A DNA stretch of 64,000 nt from Zantedeschia hybrid cultivar (Eukaryota > Streptophyta > Magnoliopsida > Alismatales > Araceae), in assembly GCA_030544215.1 (NCBI GenBank), contig JARZZO010000016.1, positions 33,378,001-33,442,000 of the forward strand, in the 5' to 3' direction. Positions 11,601 through 26,000 of the stretch are shown in pieces; position 1 is the stretch's first letter, and the number at the start of each line of letters is the position of its first letter. Under the pieces are notes generated by a model. That model was given only the letters and a program-made list of their open reading frames with translations. It did no database searches and was not told the DNA's origin. Made by a program: the position numbers and the translations under genes.

Positions 11601-14600
11601 TTTTATCATCTCCATCAACCAACCTCAGAATATGTACTAGAGGCTCAACCACTTTCAGTAGCAAGAAATTTAATCATATTTTTTTTTTCCCAACCAGCGT
11701 TTGCACTGCCACAGTAATATCCCTAACATCGCCCTCAGTGTCCCTGTATGTAGTAGAAAATCGTCAGAGTGGACTAACTGGGCCAACTGATGCTTGTACT
11801 TCGTCAGGCTCTCTAAAGATATAAAGTTGGATGCAAATCTGGTAGGGCCAATACGAAAGAGATCTCGTCCACTTGTATACTCTCTCATCATATGCAAGAT
11901 CCTGTTGTGACTATAAATAAATCTGGTGATCATCTGAGCCTGCTCTACTGCCTTAGCAACAAAAGGGTCTCTACCTATGTCCTTCATCATCAAGTCAATA
12001 GAATGTGCTGCATAAGGTACCAAGTACGAATGCTTCTTTTTCAACATCAATAATATGTCAATTGCTTTGTAACTTGCTTTATTGTCATTGACCACCTGCA
12101 CAACATTATCTTCACCAATTTCCTCCACCACCTCATCAGTCTGTACAAATAATTAACATTTTTTATCTTGTTGGAGGCATCCACAAACTTCAAAAAAGTG
12201 GTGCCCTCGCTGTAATAGACAAGGAAATTAATCATAGATCTCCTTATCGTCCGTATCCAACCATCACACATGATGGTATAACCACGCTCCTTCCACACAT
12301 TTTGGAAATTCTCCACCCATGCTTTCAACTCATTGTACTCCTTCTCGAGGCCAACATCATAAATATAGCGAGGTGTGAGAGCCTTTACACCAGGCTCATG
12401 ATCTACAATTGCATCCACCATCGTCTGAAATTATGGGCTGGATGCTGCATGTGCTGGCACACTTGCATGCAAAAACTACTTTACAATTCCTTTCAAGGCA
12501 TTTCTTACTGAGGCCTTAACTCTTTTCAGGGCTTGCTTGATTCCAGACTATCTGACAGACCTTGATCTGTCTAAAAATTAGTCCATAGGACCCCGTACCA
12601 CATCTGACGTCCGTCTACAACCTAACACAGCACTAGCAGCCCTGTCAATAGAAGAGTTTCTAGGAAGGGATCTCCCAGACTGAGAACTGATAGCACATAT
12701 CTACCTGATGATCCTATGCCTCTTCACCGGTTCTCATCTTCTCTATTTGTATGCAGACTGGCACGAACAACTCTGGTGTACTCTAAATCAGGGTCATTTG
12801 GATCCTCCTCCTCATCATCCTCATCATCATCATCTAAACTGATCGGCCGCTGAATAGACATACTGTAATCCCTCCATCTCTGGCGCCCTGATGTCTCGTT
12901 TTGTAGATCCGTTTGTTGTTGAATTGATAAATCTTTTTGGACTTTTTTATCTAGCATGTAAGTCCTCATTTCCCTCTTCAAGTCTAGTGGAACTGACTCA
13001 CATCTGCTGACATCTTCTGTTATACTAGTAGTATGATTTTTTTAGGCGATACATGCCTCCACCCATCTCCTTTCCACACCAGTTGCATTTGACCCTCCTC
13101 TGCCTACTGTCCACTAGGGTGCAATGTTGTCAACTAGGATCAGCACCTTGCTGCTCCACATCTTGTTCATGATGTCCTTGTTGTGTCATATTCTTACGTA
13201 ACATAAAAAGGCACAAATAAGTTTAAGTAGTATTAATCACATGCAATTAGTGTATAAATTTATGCAATCAGGTTCTAATAAGTTCAATTGAGTATTTGGC
13301 ACATTCAATTGAATCCTAATTCCACTAATCATACAAAAGTCTTAATTTTTAACCTCTAATTAGGGTTAGTTTTAGAAAATTAATACTAATGACTGTAATT
13401 ATTGCACAAATCTATGCAATCATGTTTTAATAAGTTCAATTGAGTATTTGGCACACTCAATTGAACTCTACTTACACTAATCATATAAAAATATTAATTT
13501 TTAACCTCTAATTATGGTTAATTTTAAAAAATTGAGCGCTAATGACGTACAATTAATGCACAGATCTGTACAATCAGGTTCTAATAAGTTTAATTGAGTG
13601 TTTGATATACTCAATTGAATCCTAATTACACTAATCATATAAAAGCCTTCATTTTTAACCTCTAATTAGGGTTAATTTTAGAAAATTAGTACTAATGACG
13701 TGTAGTTAATGCACAAATCTATACAATCAGGTTTTAATAAGTTCAATTGAGTGTTTATTACACTCAATTGAACCATAATTATAGTAATAATACAAAAGTC
13801 CTAATTTTTAACTAATTTTGAAAAATTAGCGTTAATAACGTACAATTAATGTACAAATCTAATAAGTTCAATTGAGTGTTTGACACACTCAATTGAACCC
13901 TAATTAGACTAATTATACAAAAGTCCTAATTTTTAACCCATAATTTGGGTTAATTTTAAGAGTTTTGTCTAATCAACATGTTAATTTTTTTTTCTAAGTA
14001 AATATTAATAGATCTACACTACCATAAATAATTTTTAATTTTTTGAGAATTTAAAAAATTTTAATATCAAAATATACTTAACTTGGATCGGGATCCGACA
14101 AAAAAATCCGACGTCGACGGCGGCGGTGGCGGCGACAACAGTGGTGGCGGCAGCTGCTGGCTGGCCGGCCGACGGTGACTAGGTGAAACCCCCCTCCTTT
14201 GGTCAAGGTCTCAAGTGGGAGAGAGAGAGAGAGAGAGAGAACAGGTTGGCGGCGACAGATCGCCAGCGATAGGGGGACCGGGTGGGGGAGGGGGAGCCGC
14301 AGCAGCAACATCAGCAGTAGCGAAATGCTGCTGCTGGCTCCCGATCCCCCTTTAAGGGGGGATCCGGGATCGGGCTGTATTGAACCGGATCGGCCAATCT
14401 GTCCCCGATGCGTGCCGATCCCACCTTTTTTTTTTTTTGAAATTGGGGTGGGTGGGGGAGGGGGGAACAGTAATTTCTCCCCCAAAATTGGATCGGGACC
14501 TGCCGATCTGGATCGGCCGATCCTACAATCCATGATCCATTCTAGCTTCATTTCGTGAGAGGATACAACCTCGACGTATCTACTCTGGATCAAATCTTTA

Positions 14601-16973
14601 ATTGCTCTCAGCTTCGATCGATGTTGGAGCCCTCTGATATTCCAGGAAAGCAATATTATTTAGGACGTTAATTTACCTTTTGAGTTCTACTGCAAAGGTG
14701 TTTAGGTTTCTGAGTTTTGTAGCTGGATGATTGCAATAAACTGTGAAGCTCTCTCTAATCTTTCCCTTTTTATTCTGTATCCCTGCCCCTTTTGAGCTGT
14801 ATGCACATAGCCTATGTAGTTGCCCAACTATTTTTTGAAATGGATGCCTGAAGTCCACTCCTTTCTCTATAATTTCCTCATTGCTCCAATCAGAGAGAAA
14901 TGAAACTTGTTTTTGCTGTAATGGTATCAGTTATTGCATTGGAGTTCTGAAAGGCCAATATGTATGGGTCCTACTTGGACCACCTGTCTTGCTAAGTGCT
15001 GAAGTCTCGACGATGTCGGACTTGAATCCACTCTAAGACGTCGGTGGTCTCCACGTGGGTGTGTAACGAGACAATGCCTATAGATTGGAAATTCAATAGC
15101 ACTCTTAGGGCATCTTAAACATCATACTTCACTAATCACTGTGTAGTGCAGTAGTAGTAAAAAGAGTATGAATTTGAATTTTCTTGGTTTCTTTAGTTGA
15201 CTAATTTTGGTTGATTGGTTGAGGATATCACTTTCTATATGATGTCTAAGGATGTACATGCTTGCGCTTCTCACCGTGCTTTCCTCCTTTATATTCCCAG
15301 ATAGAGAGTCATGTGCATCAAGCATATCTATCTTTGCTTTAAATTTAGCTTCACATTGTAACTTTTTGTTCGTTGTCTATGACATTTGACTTACCACTCT
15401 TTCACTCCAGGAGCTGCAAATTAATTTTGCTTCTTATGATCATCCTGCTGTATTGACTGTTGAAGCTCAGGTTTGTATGTAAAACAAAAGAACCTCTTTT
15501 GTTTTATTCAGTGCAGATAGATAAAGGCATTGATGACATCTATTGTGCTTTTGTCAGGCAAAGTATGTTGGGCATTTAGGAGGAGCACTGAGTAAAAACT
15601 TGTTCCTGAAAGTAAGTGTTTGACTGTTTATTTAAAATATCTTGGTCTTATTTCATTATTCCAAGTGCATTTTTTGTTTCAGCTTTCTAGAAATGTCATT
15701 CACTCATTCTGTTGTTTTACTGATTGTGGTTTGCAGGACAAGAAACATAGGTTTTATGTTGTATCTGCACTCGCAGGAACAACCGTTGACCTTAAAGGTA
15801 TGGCATTTGTTCTTGAATTTCCATAACTCGATTAATCTCAGCTTTTTGTATGCCTATTTCTTTTTCACTCCTCATTAAATTTGTTCTGCCTTCAAATGAA
15901 TAGTTCTTTCCCAGCGTCTTGGTCTGGGGAAGGGAGGTTTCCGGATGGCCCCTGAGGAAGCTTTGCAAGAGATTCTTCAGGTGCTCTTCTTAAAATAGCT
16001 AGCACGGTGGATTTTTTTTTTGGTTTATTGAAAACAAACCTTCATGGCATAGTTTATAACCTTCTTTGAGTATGCTATCTTATTTCCCTTCTTTTTTAGA
16101 TAAGTATAGACTATCATAGGTATTCCCTTGTAGATAGATACATGTCTTGTATGCCATAGGCATAGCAGTTCCTATTAGGTACACGGTCTTATGAGTAGCA
16201 TTTTTTTCTTGTCTCATGTGAATTTCTGTTTCTTGCTTCTCTCTGAATGATACTGCTCTCTAATGTTGGTTTTCTCCCTCTAGTGATCTTATGTTGAAAT
16301 AATTGATGATTCTTGCAAAGGGAAAACTTCAGTTGTCTGTAATTTAAGAAGGGAAATCACTGCTTCCATCTTTTTCATTGACCAACACAGTGTTGCCATG
16401 ACATGTCCTCCCTTCGAAGTTTAATTCCTTGTTTTTGTCATGATGGTGGTGAATGCCCTTTCTCATTTGTTGAAAATCAGTCATCAAAGGCATTGTTTAT
16501 GCTATTCTTTGTTCCAAGACATTGTTTACACTTTTCCTATTCTATGCCATTTTATGATTTTCTTCTCGTTTTGCATTCATTTTTTTTTTTGGCAACTAAA
16601 AAATTTCAAAAGTGCATCATTACAGATAGTTGCATATTTGGTATGCCATAGGCATTGGTGGTTCCAATTTGGTACTGTTGAACAGGAAATAAACACAAAA
16701 AAACAGAAAAAAAAAACAACAACAGAAATGGGGAGAATAGGATATACCTGTCCAAGACAAACATTGAGAAACAACAAAAGTAGCAACTACAGCAGCCATG
16801 CACAGCAGCAACAACTACAGAACGGGGGAAGAAAGAAGACAGATGAAGAAGAGCAAGAACAAGAAAATAAGAGGAGGAGAAGAAGAAGCACATGGAGGAG
16901 AGAAGAGAGAAACTCTGGTGAGGTTTGGGTCTGATGGGACCTACTAGTACCCCCTACTGGCGGTTTTCTCTTG

Positions 16974-17011
<38 letters not shown>

Positions 17012-20000
17012 CATATTTATTTATTTATAAGAGAGAGAGAGAGAGAGAGGGAAGAAAAGTCGGAAAAAGAAGGCAAAAAATACAAGCCCTTGTCCCCCCT
17101 TCACGGTTGGATTCTCCTCTTCCCCTATTTGGACCCCTACCAGCCCAAAAGAAGAAAAAAGAGGAGAGGAAAGCAAAAAAGGAAAGGAGAAGGAACAGAG
17201 CAAAAACAGAACCTGGCTAATGGAGGGTTGCCTTGACCACAGTGGCTAGATTCCTCTAACTAGAGTCTGCACATGCGCTCTCTCCCCTACTTTGCAACAC
17301 CCACTATTAAATAAGAAAAAATGAGGGAAAGGTCAAAGCACAACATCTCATACTTAATACCGAGTGTGCGATCCGATGGCTCGGATCGCACGGGTGTGCG
17401 ATCCCTTTTTTCAAAAATTTTAACCGTTCAATCTAAGAGCGGACGGTATGGATGCCGAGCTGGGGGGTCTTCCCAGTTCGGCGTTTTTTTTTAAAAAACT
17501 TGCTGCACTGCTGGCTGCCGTCTGATCTAAGGTCGGCAGGTTGCAGCAAGTCGTTCTCACCTTTGTATAAAGGGCTAGGGTCTTTCCTCTTACTTTTGTA
17601 TGAGGTGATACGAAACGACAATGATACAATCCTACCCTAATGTGCATATCACACAGTAGGCAATGTAGTATATATTGCATTGCACGCATTGTACAATCCA
17701 TGATTGGCAGCAATGCACACTGAATGTGACTTGTAATGTGCATTACATTACACGCAACTTGCAAGTGTGAATATGCATTGAGGGGTTTTGGGGGGGGGGG
17801 GAATGGATACTTCTGTCTCCGCTTCCAAATAGGAAATGGCATTGCCTTTTTCTGCATCCATTTTTGATACTCCATATAGGAAATGGAAGCGGAAACGGCT
17901 ATTTCTATTTTTGTCTTTGACCCATTTTCAGCCCTCCATATTCTGAAACTTTTTATTGTTTTGTGAAATAGGATAGATGCCGAGGATAGGGATGGATTTT
18001 AAAATAGATGGACATTTGGTGATGGGTTTTGGGGTAGCAACACTCAAGTGATGGTTTTAGCCTTAAGTAGAGAGAAGGGAGTGTATGTTAGGACAAGGCA
18101 TTTGGTCATGTGACTAATGAGGGACAATGCGATTCTTTTGTTGTCAAAATACGGGTAGGGAATGAGATATGTCATTCCACCTTTTAGATGACTTCTAACA
18201 CCCAGTCTTATTATCCAGAATACTGGGGGTCCGACTTTGAAACAATCAGGGTGGCAAGGGAGGCTCCGGCATCAGTAGCCTGCTTGGCCAGCAGTACTAA
18301 GCATGCCCCACTGAGAGGCGGTCTCTCGTCTGAAATGTTAGTCCTGTGGGGAGTGGGGCATGTCTGGAGAGTCTGCCATGCTTGCAGGAGACCAACCTCT
18401 TCAGAGGCTGTGGCTGGTGTGTCGGCAGAGATGGATGCTGGTCTCCCGTTGAGGGTCAATTCTCTTGGCGAGCAGGGATTTTAGATGTCACTGTACCGGA
18501 GTTGGAGTTGTTTGGCAAGAGGCAATGATAGATGGCAAGAGGTATGAGAACTATTGTAATTGAGTACAGATGCATTCTAGAAGCACTGGAAGACTCTTGG
18601 AGGGGAGATGGCAGGGTGCTGGAAGCTCCATCGGGCGACAAGGAACATGTTTCTCATCCTCTGCTTGAGGTTGTAGAAGTGATTGAGATGTGGAGATGAA
18701 GTAACTACTCCAAACTCTCCAGGTGGCTCAGACTGTCCACATTAATGCATGGGAGAGTTGGTGGACAAGGCTTTAGTCCTTTGATGGTCCCAGATTTAGC
18801 ATCAGCAAATTGCACGTCCCAGGAAAGGGTGTGGAGACAATGGGTGTGGTGATGGGCTTTGGTCCAATATAGCAATTGTGAGTACAGAAAAGTTTTTGGT
18901 CCTATGGGACCTTCTGACTTCCTGTCTTCCTAGGATGGATGTCTATCGGATTGGCTATAGTTGGTATGCCTTCTAGACAGATTTAGGCTTTTACCTGAGA
19001 TCTTTTACCTGAGATCCTTTGTCATCCTTGCTTGATCCAACCTGTTACAGTGGTGACATGGGAGGACACATGTGCCCAGGTTTCATCCTCCTTTGTCAAT
19101 CCTTCCACTTGCCATGGCGTCTCACAAGGGGAGGGAGGCAACAGAGCACCACCATAATCCATTGAGCCGCCAGACATACAGAGTAGCAATGCACTTCTCC
19201 TTTGTTTGTTCAGTGGATGCGGTGCTGAAAACCAGGCTTTCAGTTATGGAGGAGGCACTATCCCCCTCGCTTCAGTTGATATCAGGAACTACACCAGGAG
19301 GCCTTGGAGATCTTGGGGTCTCTTCCAGTGAGGCCTTGACCATGGGCTTTTGAGAGGGGGTGATGGTGCTGTTTGTGGAGGATCTGTCCCTGCATATGGA
19401 AACCCTGCTCCAGGCCCCAGTCCTGTTCCTGGTTCAGTCTCCTTTCCCCAAGGATTGAGACTAGGTAGGGGAGCTCGTGTTTTATGAGCTTATCATCTTC
19501 ATATTCATAGGCTCTAGAGTCAACTCAGATGAACACATGGGTGGCTGCTCCTATGTTGGTGTGTGTTGGGGGTATGTGCAAGAACAAGGAAAATGGGCTG
19601 AAGGAGGTGGTGTTATGGGACGAGGAGTGTGACTGGCAGGGTGAAGTGGGAGATTCTGATAAAAAGAACGTAGAAGGAAGAGAGATCTATGGGCAGGAGG
19701 GGCTGATGGTGTGAGAAAAAAGATAGGGGACTGTGAGGATGATGTGGAGGCAAAGGCGCCAATAAAGGGGGGTAGGGACTATTATTAGGGAGCTGATGAG
19801 GGAGTTGATTGAGAGAGGAGTTTCCTATTGGATGTGGAGGCTGATTTTGAAAGGCTATTTACAGGAATTAAAAAGAATTGGAATTTTCACATAGGTATAT
19901 GTGTTAAACGGGGAAATGCAGTCAGCGAGGAAAAGGAAAGAGGGGAGATGGGGAAGGGTTAGAGGAGGAAGGAAGTGCAAACAACAATCATTTTCAGATG

Positions 20001-23000
20001 AGGATTGTATGATGGAATGCTAGGAGTCTGTAGCGAAATGTTAGAAGGAAAGTAGTGAGGGAGATGGTGGCATAGGTGTAAAATAGATGTTATGTGCTTA
20101 TGGGAGATAAAATGTAGTGTTTTGGAAGATGAATTAATTATAGAAATTTAGGAAAACAAGTTAACCAGAGGGTAGAATCAGCTGCTGAGGGAGAGCTAGG
20201 GGTTATCTTGATATTGTGTAATGAGATCATGGTGCATGAGATTCTAACACTCAAGGAAGGTGCAAAGGCATGCCATTACTATTTCATTTTCAAAATGTGG
20301 AGGATGGCTTTCTTTGGGACTAAGTCATCATTTATGGTCCTCTTTCCCTCCCTAGATAGAGGATGCCTTGGGAAGGTATTCTTTCCTTTCATCAAGATAC
20401 CAGCAGACAATAGTGTTTCGGTGTTGACTTCAATGCTGTGTCTTCTAACTATGAGAGGCTTAGGAGTGACTCAAGGTGGGGGAGAGCTGGAGGATTTCAA
20501 ATCTTTTGTCACATAGTCAGGTTGGATTAACGTGCATACTTACATGCTTTATTCACATGGTCTAATTTGAGGGAAGCTATCCATGTCTAGACTGGAGAGA
20601 TCACTATGCCTGTCAACGGAGTAGGTGATTTGGATTAGCTCCTGGTATTTTGGCTTGTTTTACTCTCTTTCAAACAGCAGACTCTTCAACCATTTTTGTT
20701 TGTGCTAGTGCCCCAGAAGTTCTTGGATTTCTCGCACTATGAAATTGAATGCCATAACTCTTATTTGTATTAGTGTCGATGGACTGGGAGGGATATTTTC
20801 TCAGCTTGGGAGTGGAATCATGGTTGGCAGTATTGGCCAATACCGATATGTATCAGTATCGGCATCGGCCGAGACCGGTACCGATACTGGGGGTAGCGGT
20901 ACTGGTCTTTATAGTTATTCTTATAATTTTTTATATATTTTTATTGGCTGGTACCAGTCAATACGGCCAATACCAATACCGATATCGATACGTATCGGTA
21001 TTGGTACCCTCCGATACCGGTACCGATACTGGTAGTGCCATCCTTGGGTGGAATGCTTGCAAAGCCCTCCTATCACCCACACTTCTTCAATTTGATGTGG
21101 CCCTGCTGTCTAATTCAAGCCCACACTGCTGGAAAGTGATGATAGAACGAGAGGAAGTCTATCTTCATATTGGAAAAATTCTGGTTCAAAGAAGGGAACT
21201 TTAGTTAGTTGTCTCCTATGCCTAAGCTTATTCAAAAGGTGAAAGGTGGAAGGTGTAAGTGAGGAATGGATAGGGAACTTCTAGGAAGGAGGTGAAGGAT
21301 CACTTGCTAGAGCAAACTAAGGGCTTGGATATCTTGGAAGAATTGGGCATGACTATAGAGCAAGACAAAAAGAGAAGGTAGGAACTCTAAAGTAAAGTTT
21401 AACTAAATTCTGTTTAAGGAAGAGATGTATTAGAAGTATAGGACGGAGAATGGATGGGCGAGAGAAGGATATCAGAATATTGCTTACTTTCATGGGCTGC
21501 CCTGAGTGAAGATGACATGGTATTGTATGTATAAGAAATGGTAACTATCTTCTATTCTCATCACGGGGCATATGATAGATCTCTATTCTCATCCTTTTAT
21601 AGATGAGGATGGAAGAAGGTTTGTGATTCAGCATGAGCATGTGACAGACTTCTATTCTCATCCTTGTATAGATTTGGATAGGAGGAGCTTTGTGGTTTGG
21701 CAGATGACTTTGTAAAACTGTTCACTATGGAGTGACTAAGGAAGGCTGTGTCTGATTTAGTTGGAGGACAAGACATTAGGTCTTAATGGCTTCTCCATGT
21801 TGCTTTTCCAATAGTTTGGGGAGCTTATGAGGCATGATATTTATGTGGCTGCCAGGAGTTTTAAGAGGGCAGGGCCCACCACAGAGGTTTGAATAAGCTC
21901 TTCTTAACACTCACCTGAAAAGGAAGGTGCCAATTGTTTACAGGACTTCTGATCCATTGTCTTTGGAGGGGACCTGCACAATTATTTCTAAAATGCTGGC
22001 TATTAGGTTGAAGGTTGTGATGGAAACCTTACCGAGCATGAGGGAGAGTGGTTTTATTAAATTGAGACAACCAGGAAGAGCTTCTTGGTGGCATATGAAT
22101 GTATTCTTGCTATGCAACATTAAGATAGGAAAGGATAAGTGATCAAGCTTGACTTTGAAAAGGCGTATGATTGGGTTAGATGGATCTCTCTTTTGGTATT
22201 TCACATATGGCTTTTGCTGATGGATGGGTGGATTGGATCCAGGCTTGTATCATTTCAGCTAGATTTGCTGTCCTAGTTAATGGGCATCCATTTCGCTTCT
22301 TCCACAGTGGGAGAGTTGAGGGAAAGGGTTCACAAGTGATGAATAGGATGTGAGACAAAGCAGAGGGTACCTTTCTCCACTTATCGCCAGGAGCCCATGA
22401 CTGCATACCACATATCGCCAATATGTTGACGACACCATCCATTTCATGGCAGAGGAGCAGTAGTTGTGTGAACTTGCAGTAGGCCATGGTGGCAGAGTAG
22501 CTAGGATCTTAGGATGTAGAAATGGAAGGCTTTCTTGTCACTTTCTTGGGTTTTTCTCTTCAAGGAGGCATTATTGAGGCCAAGGATTGGGAGGGTCTAA
22601 TTCACAAGATGGATAGATGGCTGACTGGCTTGAGATCTAAACTTCTGTCACATGGACGATGTTTAGTGTTGTACCACGTGGTGCGCTTTAGCTTATCCAT
22701 TTACTTCTTATCACTACTTTGCTGTCCAAAGATGTTAGCTAAGAAGATGGACTCTGTTCAAAAGAGATTCCTATGGCATGAGAGAAAAGGGAGATGTAGG
22801 GGTTGGCATGACGTTAACCTTGTGTAAACGCAAGGAGGAAGTGGGGCTAGGCATTATAAACTTTTGGGACTTTAACCTTGCTCTGATGAACAAATGGCTA
22901 TAAAAGCTGGTTGGGATGTTGAAGCTTTTTCTGCAGTCTCTGCCCCTTTAGGTCTGAATAAAGGTGGATAGAAGTACCATTCAATGGAGGAATTTGGAGT

Positions 23001-26000
23001 TTGCTAAAGTTCTTTTGGCTGTTGAACAGAATATAATCCTTCCTCAATTCCTTAAGTTTCGTTGGCAGCAGAAGTGCTCCCAGGTGAAGGTGGTAGAAGA
23101 AGGTTCACTGGTGCTTCATGAGGAATGGAGTACATGGACATACAGCGAGGTAGTGCAAGCGTATAGGGGGAGTTGAGGATTCACAGAGGGGAGACGGTAG
23201 AGGCGGAGGTTGAAGATGACTGTTCAGGCTGCGGAACCAGTCGACCAGTTCATTTCGGGCGAGCCAGGTCATGATATTGGTTCGGGAGGTGCAGTTTTCA
23301 GGAATTGACCAGCAAAAAATCGACTTGGACAAGTCTAGCTTCCAAATCCAACAAGATACGGAGGGCAATGTTGTCCAACAAGCTAACTTGAAATGGAGGG
23401 ACGCCGTCGAGGTCTTCACATTTAAGGTTGCAGGAGCATGTAACGAGTTGGGGAAAGGAAAGAAGAAAATTCCTAGGGTTTACAGGTGGCTTCGGAGGAA
23501 GGTGGCAGCGGTGATCCCCCATTCCTAGCCTTGATCTCCAGTGGACGATCGAAACCTACATTTGAAGCATCACCAATCTTAGCCCATTGGTATATCTTCA
23601 TCTGAATCAAGTTGGATCTTGGGGTCTACAAGCAAGGAAAGGATCAATGGGGTTTGACCAAGATTCGCCGTATCGTAGATCCGGATTGGATCGGGTCCGG
23701 CCATATACGAGTCGGATCCGATCACATTTAACAAGAAAACATTTAACAAGAAAACATCAATTTCATGCATTTAATTATGTAAAAAAGATATCCTAGCATA
23801 CTAATTAAGAAGAATTTAATATAAGAAATATCAATTTGCAAAAGAAAGTGCCACACCAAATCTCATAGAAGGATCAAATATAAAATTTCAAGTATCAACA
23901 CTAAAAACTCATAAGTTTTTCAGACATAATATTATATATGACAATATGACATATGCAGTACATGAGTCATAAAATCACTCAATCATCCTCATCAAAGTCA
24001 TCAGAAGAAGCAAAAGATCCTTCATCCTCTATACCAAAGTCTAACTCAATTTGGGTAGGAAGTGGGACATGTGGTTGTCTTTAAATACATCTAACCATAT
24101 GAACAAATGATGGTGTGTGGACAATAGTAGATGGAACATGAAACTCAAAGAATGCTCTCATAGCATCCACTATCTCTACTTTAGATCCTTCAGTAGACGT
24201 AGATGACGATGGACGAGTAGGTGGCCTGACTGTCGGCTATATAGGTCTTGTGGTAGATGATGCCTCCTACTGCTTCAAAAACTGTTGGAACTGTACACAG
24301 ACATCACGAGGGACTGAAGGACATGGGATGCTATCTCTGCGTATCCCCTGAAGATGCTTCGAGAAACGATGGATCACCCCCACTAGTATGGCTGACACGG
24401 ACAACACCTTGACCACTGCCCACTAGTATGGCTGACACCAAGACCACCACCACCACGAACAACACCCTGACCAACACCCCCACCATCCCCCGCGTCACCA
24501 TCATCTGTATCATCTCCAGCTGATGAAGAAGATCCACTCTATGAGACTCGAGTATCAGAAGGAGATGGTGTCTCATTTTGAGCATTAGGATTTAGTGTTT
24601 CTAAGTCTGCAATGTCAAGTGGATCATCTAGTACTGCATTTTTCTTCTTCTTGTCCTTTTTGGATCCTGCTAACACCTTTGACATCTGGGACTTTATGCC
24701 ACTCCATCCCTTCTTCCCCTTTGAAGTTACTTCTTTGCCGCCTGCTTGCTTCTGGACTACACCAGCTGGGAGACGTACTGGAGGGCGTACATTGGAATGA
24801 TGTGAACTTTGACTAGAAAGCTATCGCTGTGCAGCTCCACTATGTGCAGGCTGAGATCTAGATGGATGCCAAGGTGCTAGTGCAGCTGGAGGACGCTGAG
24901 GTGCATGTGCAACTGGAGGACGTTGTGATGCAGGACCCTGCATTAGCCGCTCCCACTCTGCATCATCATCCTGAGGTACTGCGCTCCTGCCCCTTGTGAC
25001 CAACTGATCATCATCATCATCAACCACTAAGTCAACCTCCTGATCATGATCTTGTGCATGCTTCTGGTCATGACCTTGTCTAGCAATGTATTCATCATCT
25101 TGTTCTCCACCTACTGCTGCTGATATTTCTGCTGCCAAGAAAGTGTTCGGACGAGGGCCCTCATCAGGATCTAATGTCTCATCAAGTTCTGACTCCCCAT
25201 GATCTGTTGTTCTGGTAACCCAAGCAACTATAGGATCCTCATCATCTCGAAGGTAACTAAGATCAGTAGGATCATAATCACCCTCTCCCTTTGCATCATG
25301 TTGCAAATGTTTAATCCTCATCCTTATATTATAGTGGACATACACAAGCTTGTCTAAACGGTTGTGTGACAACTGATTCTTGATCTTTGTATGTATTAGT
25401 GCAAACGAAGACCAATTCCGCTCGCATCTACTGGAGGAAGAAGTATGCGACAAGACTTTGATGGCTATCTCTCTCAACTTTGGTGCATACGTGCCATAGT
25501 TCAACTACCAGTCAGCTACAAAACAAATAATAGAAGTCTCTATCAAGATATGAAAAATAGGAGCAGTATGTGGAAGTGTTTTCTAAACAAAATTCTTTTT
25601 ATACGAACATCAGATCTCTCATGGCCAGCTATAGCTGATGGCTCTGCAAAAGTCCCTATTGCCTCCCGAAAGATTTTTATCTGCATAATTAACAACATTA
25701 TTAGTACCTTTGCATAGCAGACGCAAAGAAATGATAAAAGAATAGATTGACCACCCTACTTCATTAATTGTCTCTACTGCTACATTCGGATCACCCACAA
25801 GTCGGTTGTCCACTATTGTCACGGCTGCAATCAAGTCATCATTGTATGCCAACGTATGAGCGTACTGAAATGTCAGAGGGCGATAATACGCTGTAATAAA
25901 AGTGCATCACCCATCAAGCATCATTAAAAAAGTAAAAATTATCACTAAAGGTCATGAAATGTAAATTTTTCACCTGCCATATGCAACTCTTTGCCCATAT

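Larger units (their letters stand above)
10921..14532 (-). mobile_element. hAT-A transposon, internally deleted copy
   Basis: Minus-strand copy of the element at 29601-36007. It keeps both GATCGG-rich ends (TGGAATTTCGGGTCGGG on the left; TGGATTGTAGGATCGG on the minus strand at the right), the five-unit palindromic repeat array (about 13215-13960), BED-region coding (about 13190-12724) and DUF659 (12421-11670). The dimerisation domain is missing: coding for the NDGE region joins directly to the DYGPPAQT tail region near 11314/11315. The frame contains stops. The flanks TGACCCGT and TGATCCAT differ by two transitions and might be a decayed duplication. Confidence 0.85.
2633..15410 (+). other. 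Intron 1 (12,778 bp), transposon-filled
   Basis: Bounded by CAG|GTCCGT and CACTCCAG|GAG. Most of it is accounted for by a hAT-A 3' fragment, a complete non-autonomous LTR element, a LINE carrying a MITE, a deleted hAT-A copy and a LINE fragment. A short (GT)n/(GC) tract (about 2650-2693) follows the donor. The stretches 2694-2847, 3721-4101 and 14861-15410 show no coding sequence or identifiable element. Confidence 0.85.

Noticed and set aside
13215..13960. Regular repeats considered as a CRISPR-like array
   Set aside because: The units are about 150 bp, with repeat and spacer both conserved between units, and lie inside a plant hAT transposon. This is an internal tandem repeat.
14078..14653. 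191-codon minus frame that might be called an endonuclease gene
   Set aside because: Only the first 41 or so residues are a LINE endonuclease start; the rest is read-through into the hAT-A end.
16440..17236. Overlapping frames near 16.4-17.2 kb, including K/E/R-rich and F/L-rich products
   Set aside because: They come from A-rich, CA, TA and GA simple repeats inside intron 5.
18188..18641. Overlapping frames at the left of LINE-2 as a host gene
   Set aside because: No recognisable domain, frames on both strands, and the position fits a decayed LINE 5' part.
23658..23665. Target duplication for hAT-C
   Set aside because: The flanks GGGTTTGA and TTATGACA share too little to be called a duplication.
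24331..24816. V/M-rich and S/F-rich frames near 24.3-24.8 kb
   Set aside because: Shadow frames of the low-complexity C-terminal coding region of hAT-C.
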